DNA of 64,000 bases from Linyphia triangularis (Eukaryota > Arthropoda > Arachnida > Araneae > Linyphiidae): the NCBI GenBank assembly GCA_963978545.1, contig OZ021722.1, positions 2,480,001 through 2,544,000 of the forward strand, read 5' to 3'. The notes beneath the pieces were generated by a model that was not told the origin of the DNA, searched no databases, and worked only from the letters and a program-made list of their open reading frames with translations. The translations under genes were made by a program, and so were the position numbers. Of the stretch, positions 32,286 to 64,000 are shown piece by piece (position 1 is the first letter of the stretch; every line of letters begins with the position of its first letter).

Positions 32286-32439
32286 AAGCTTGGCGTCCGC
32301 TATCGCTAAGCAGAGCAGAGCCAATTACAAGGCTGTCAACGTCCATTGTAGCTCGAGCTCGTGCTATAGTAGACGTTGGCAGCCTTGTAATTGCCTCTAA
32401 TCCACTCCGTTCTGCTCAGCGATAGTGGACACCAAGCTT
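32286..32439. repeat. Second, unrelated fold-back repeat next to family W
   Basis: Arms start AAGCTTGGCGTCCGCTATCG and its imperfect inverse, and both contain CAATTACAAGGCTG. The two arms enclose a CTCGAGCTCG centre. Confidence 0.8.
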
Positions 32440-32440
32440 C

Positions 32441-32802
32441 ATTCAGAAACTACTCTGTAATTTGGTGAGTTGTTACTATAACTTAATGAAATGACATCAA
32501 TTAAAAACTCGAAAATAGCGTGCAATATACTTTATTTTTATATTCGAGACCCTTACGTCAGTGCCTATGCATTGAACAATCATCTGAAACAGTCCTTTAG
32601 CATTTTTTTTTTTTTTTTTTTTCAAATTTCAGTTTATAATAGATAGACATTAAATTAAAACAATTTATGTTATTTCATTAAAGTGGTCGTTTTCGTGACT
32701 AATTTCAAGGTTTTTTTACAAAGGAGTTTCAAAATGAAAGGTGACAGAAGATCGTAACATAGCGAATGCAGAGAATAATCATTACTAGGACTTCCTTTCT
32801 TA
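32441..32802. repeat. Fold-back MITE family Y, left end truncated
   Basis: Contains AACTACTCTGTAATTTGGTG on the left and, inverted, CATAGCGAATGCAGAGAATA and TACTAGGACTTCC on the right. A T homopolymer lies in the loop. Confidence 0.65.
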
Positions 32803-33815
32803 AATTGATGATTTAAGTGATGGTTGAGGATTTTTTTTATTTTTTTTTGCTCTCTCCATGTGGTAGCAGCGTTGTTGAGTTATAAGATATTTTTTGGATT
32901 GTCAGAATGATGTTCTAAAAGTCACCTCTCGGATATAACATTTGTTGAAGAAAGACTTTTTTTTTTGTATCAACGTAAAAAGATTAGCGAACACTATCAC
33001 AGGATGGTCCCATTAAAATAAACGAAGGATGCACAACTGCATCAAAAACGAGCAGAGCAAAGAAGCCATTTTTTTAGAATGAGGCATTTTCATACAAAAA
33101 ACACAATTTCGAAATGTACACTGAATAACGTTCCTCGTTGCAATTAATGTCTGCTCGTTTTTGCGGAGTATAAACACACTATACTTATGGACACTTCAAA
33201 TAATAATAAAAAATAAAAAATATATTTGCTTCCTTTTTTCTCAGTTCCGCCAATCGCTCGAAATCTTCCCAAAAAGAGTCCGTTTCTCTTTGAAAGCGAA
33301 CGCAAACCATAGAACTGTTGTTGTTTTTTTAAGCGTAACACATTTTCTTTTTCGGTGATGAGATTAACGAATGCGGTCGTCGATATACACATCTGTAGAT
33401 GGAACTGAAGAGAAATGAAAAGAGAAAGTCCTTCCTGGGGAACAGCGCCTGAAAGAAAAAAAAATCTTTTAAATTTGGACATCATTATGGGATAGGTAGT
33501 ACAAAAGTGATGTAAAAGTGAATATTAACATTCAAGCTGTGATAAGCAAAATTAGATGGTAAAAACTACTTAGGGTTAAAATATAAGAGTTATCTGAGTG
33601 TTGGAAGTTACTTTCTATACATAATACGAACAGCCAGACAGAGCCAATGACTCTTTGTTTTGTTAGTATAAAAAATTTTCCCTCAAAAATACATTTTTTG
33701 ATTTCTAATTTGGACACTATTGACATTACCGACTCTAGTGTACGACTGAAATAGAAAAAGAAAAAAAAATACTACCCGTATTGAAGGAAAATGCTAAATG
33801 GTGGATAAGCCTCAA
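32803..33815. other. Intergenic sequence and probable cpo/mec-8 3' UTR
   Basis: The part just below 33972 is presumably 3' UTR of the - strand gene; its end was not located. Nothing else recognised. Confidence 0.4.
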
Positions 33816-33821
33816 TTTAAT
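33816..33821 (-). terminator. Possible variant poly(A) signal of cpo/mec-8
   Basis: ATTAAA on the - strand, about 150 nt after the stop codon at 33972. Weak evidence on its own. No AATAAA on the - strand was seen between 33400 and 33971, so the true 3' UTR may be longer. Confidence 0.25.
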
Positions 33822-33971
33822 GATAACAAAAACAAAAAACAGGACTCTTCCCCCTTAAAGTTTTTGTTGTTGAATTAATAAACGAAATTTGAGGGTAATA
33901 TTTCAAAACATTCTCGAGGGGAGGGAATCGATACAAGATTAAGAGTGATGCGGTTATTGGAAATACCTTCT

Positions 33972-61896
<27,925 letters not shown>

Positions 61897-62198
61897 CTAC
61901 AAAATAAAAAAGAAACAGTTCAGAAGACAAGACAAGCATTTGCAAGGTAAAAAGGTTTTCAAGTCATCAATTCTAAATCGATTTACAATTAGTGACTTCT
62001 TCCTCCCCCCCCCCCCCCCCAATAATAGATGAAGTGATTGAAGAGCGAGAAGTGATAGCAAGTTTTGGTACCTCACCGAATATCATTCTGATTTTTTTTA
62101 TTTTTTTTGTATGGTATGTAGAGAAAATGCTAGTATATTATAAATATATAGGTCCATCAGGGTAAAAATAACAGCATCTGTTAAGAGGAAGAGCTATA

Positions 62199-62436
62199 CT
62201 AAACTTCAACTTAACTTGACATCACTAGACGGTAGATCGTCACAGTGCTCATAGGGAATTTAATCCATTTTGGAGGGGGTTGAAAGCATAATGTTCGCCA
62301 AACCACAACCCTGTAGAGAACAAAAGGCAATAAGGTTTGGCGAGAATTATGTCTTCACTCCGCTAAAATGATTAATTGCCTATGAGCACGGTGAAGATCT
62401 ATCGTCTAGTGATGTCAAGTTAAGTTGGGAGTTTAG
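62199..62436. mobile_element. MITE family W, copy 3
   Basis: CTAAACTTCAACTTAACTTG at the left and its inverse at the right, with the same internal landmarks as 32019-32259 and small indels. Confidence 0.83.
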
Positions 62437-62444
62437 TATAGTAT

Positions 62445-62850
62445 GGATTACTCCCTAAACTCGCTATGTTACAATCTTCTAGCTCAGTGCATTTAGAGAC
62501 TACTTTCCATAACCACCTTGATATTTGGTGAGTAGGTACGAAAAGGACCACTTAATAAAGTGACATAAATTAAAAAACTCGAAAACAAAGACTGAATATA
62601 TTTTATTTTAAATTTCAAATACATACGTCAATGCAGTAGCTCCACCTGGTTTTGTCTTTTGGTATTTTAATTTTCACTCATAATAGATATAGACATTAAA
62701 TGAAAACAATTGATGTCATTTCATGCAGTGATCTTCTTCGTACCTACTCAACAAATTTCAAGGTTTTATAGAAAGTAGTTTCTAAATGTGCTGGGCTAGA
62801 AGATCGTAACATAGCGAGAATAGGGAACGGTCCTTAATAAGACTTTTTCT
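62445..62850. repeat. Fold-back MITE family Y, copy between two family W copies
   Basis: Arms 62450-62590 and 62715-62850 are inverse; CTCGCTATGTTACAATCTTC on the left and GATCGTAACATAGCGAGAAT on the right. Confidence 0.75.
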
Positions 62851-62872
62851 TAACGATTTGAACTATAACTTA

Positions 62873-63092
62873 ACTTGACATAACTAGACGTTAGATCTTC
62901 ACCGTGCTCATAGGCAATTAATCCATTTTAGCGGAGTGAAGACATAATTCTCACCAAACCTTATAGCCTTTTGTTCTGTACAGGGTTGTGGTTTGGCGAA
63001 CATTATGCTTTCACGCCGCCAAAATGGATTAAATACCTATGAGCACAGTGACGATCTATCGTCTAGTGATGTCAAGTTAAGTTGAAGTTTAG
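62873..63092. mobile_element. MITE family W, copy 4
   Basis: Right end GTTAAGTTGAAGTTTAG complete; left end lacks about ten terminal bases. Arms otherwise as in copy 1. Confidence 0.8.
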
Positions 63093-63104
63093 TATATATC
63101 CAAT

Positions 63105-63790
63105 TGCCAAATATATTATAACTTGCGAAAACAATTAGCATTTTTTTTCGTCTGGCAACCCCCCTAACTCTTTAACTTTCATCACTGAGGAAAAGTACAG
63201 ATTTGACTTCATTGGTATCATCATCATCATCATCTTCTAAAAGTGATCAAAATTGGAAATCAATAATGCGTCATTGATAGCGAAATATTTATCGCCAACT
63301 TGGCTGACTTTTAAAAAGATGAAAGATCTTGGTGGCAGGAAAAACACCGGCAGCCTTCTGAATTGAAAATTAACCCTTTGCACTCCAGGCCTTTTTCGCG
63401 CGGAGGAATCAGCAACTCGAGACATTTTAGGTTCGGCTGGTGTTTATGGATTTGCTTCATAGAAACTAAACACAGTCATTGGCCTTGCATCGAATTTCCG
63501 CATCACACCTAATGGTCCTCTCGTGGTTTGGCATCCAATTGTGTGGCGCCTCACTGGAGTGCAAAGGGTTAAATAGCGGTGGGTTACCAGACATAAAAAG
63601 GACGTTAATTTTTTTGGCACGTTTATGACATATTTGTCAATCGGATTTAGTTCAACTCATTCAAAGTTGATTTTTGAATAGTTTCAGCCATTTTTGCCTC
63701 AGCAGACCAGTGGATTGACGATCTACTAGCATTTGCGTACATAATATAATAATTGTAGAACAATGTTCCATGAGGTGCCAAAACTTCCAG
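63105..63790. repeat. Palindromic MITE family Z, copy split by a piggyBac MITE
   Basis: Left half from CCAATTGCCAAATATATTAT with centre AATGCGTCATTGATAGCG near 63265; right half from GCGGTGGGTTACCAGA to the end ACAATGTTCCATGAGGTGCC. The halves join at the TTAA used by the inserted MITE. Confidence 0.72.
63374..63568. mobile_element. piggyBac-type MITE with TTAA duplication
   Basis: The 15-bp perfect inverted ends CCCTTTGCACTCCAG are flanked on both sides by TTAA (63370-63373 and 63569-63572). CCC ends and TTAA target are diagnostic of piggyBac. 195 bp, non-coding. Confidence 0.92.
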
Positions 63791-64000
63791 GCTCCTTTCG
63801 GTTTAAAATGCTTCTTTTTTTTTCTTTCCATCGGCCCAAGTAAACACATGAATTTTGATATCAGGTATAGCAACAGTTATAAAAGATCATTAGCAAAATT
63901 GTAAAGAAAAGAAACTAAGTATTTTTTTTTTTATTACACGAAGTTGAAGCAAGCTTACAAAAACTTCTTGAAAGTTCTAAAGGGGCAATTATTACTTTCG
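63791..64000. other. Unannotated sequence at window end
   Basis: Presumed upstream intron of cpo/mec-8. Nothing recognised; the missing RRM1 RNP2 exon should lie beyond 64000. Confidence 0.4.

Overview
This is an AT-rich eukaryotic genomic window with small exons, introns of up to about 14 kb, spliceosomal GT-AG junctions and a very dense load of transposable-element remnants. The two genes recognised are animal genes whose arrangement and protein sequence suit an ecdysozoan, most likely an arthropod. A chelicerate is my best guess, but that is inference from the repeat style and intron size, not proven.

Only two real genes can be supported. (1) On the + strand, the 3' part of a CISD3-type gene (mitochondrial inner NEET protein, two CDGSH 2Fe-2S motifs): exons at 869-986, 4348-4492 and 18297-18340, with a poly(A) signal at 18477-18482. 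The N-terminal exon(s) lie upstream of the window. (2) On the - strand, the 3' part of an RBPMS / couch potato / MEC-8 family RNA-binding protein with two RRM domains: exons at 61834-61896, 48036-48177, 43771-43892, 41106-41266, 38577-38646 and 33972-34163. All splice phases agree, giving 249 codons plus a stop. The exons for the start of RRM1 lie beyond 64000. The genes converge tail to tail across about 15.6 kb (18341-33971). A possible alternative first exon of the second gene is at 52019-52117.

Everything else is intronic or intergenic and mostly repetitive. 1-18.3 kb (CISD3 introns): a solo LTR, an unclassified repeat family, a hAT-like element with matching ends (5121-6972), two head-to-tail Helitron-like elements carrying a ~146 bp minisatellite (7746-10708), a third Helitron with an unrelated minisatellite (11835-13302), and tRNA-derived SINEs. 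18.3-34 kb (intergenic): a hAT-like MITE, a fold-back mariner derivative, a decayed RNase H-bearing non-LTR retrotransposon (about 19965-22615), short tandem repeats, perfect hairpins and palindromic MITEs. 34-62 kb (introns of the RNA-binding gene): two solo LTRs, four-copy and six-copy MITE families, SINEs with target-site duplications, tandem repeats next to exons, and a 4.3 kb inverted composite element (54577-58884) containing a further solo LTR. 62-64 kb: MITEs nested in one another, including a piggyBac-type MITE with TTAA duplications.

Several insertions have exact target-site duplications, so their boundaries and relative ages can be read directly. No tRNA or rRNA gene, CRISPR array, prokaryotic operon or virus was found.
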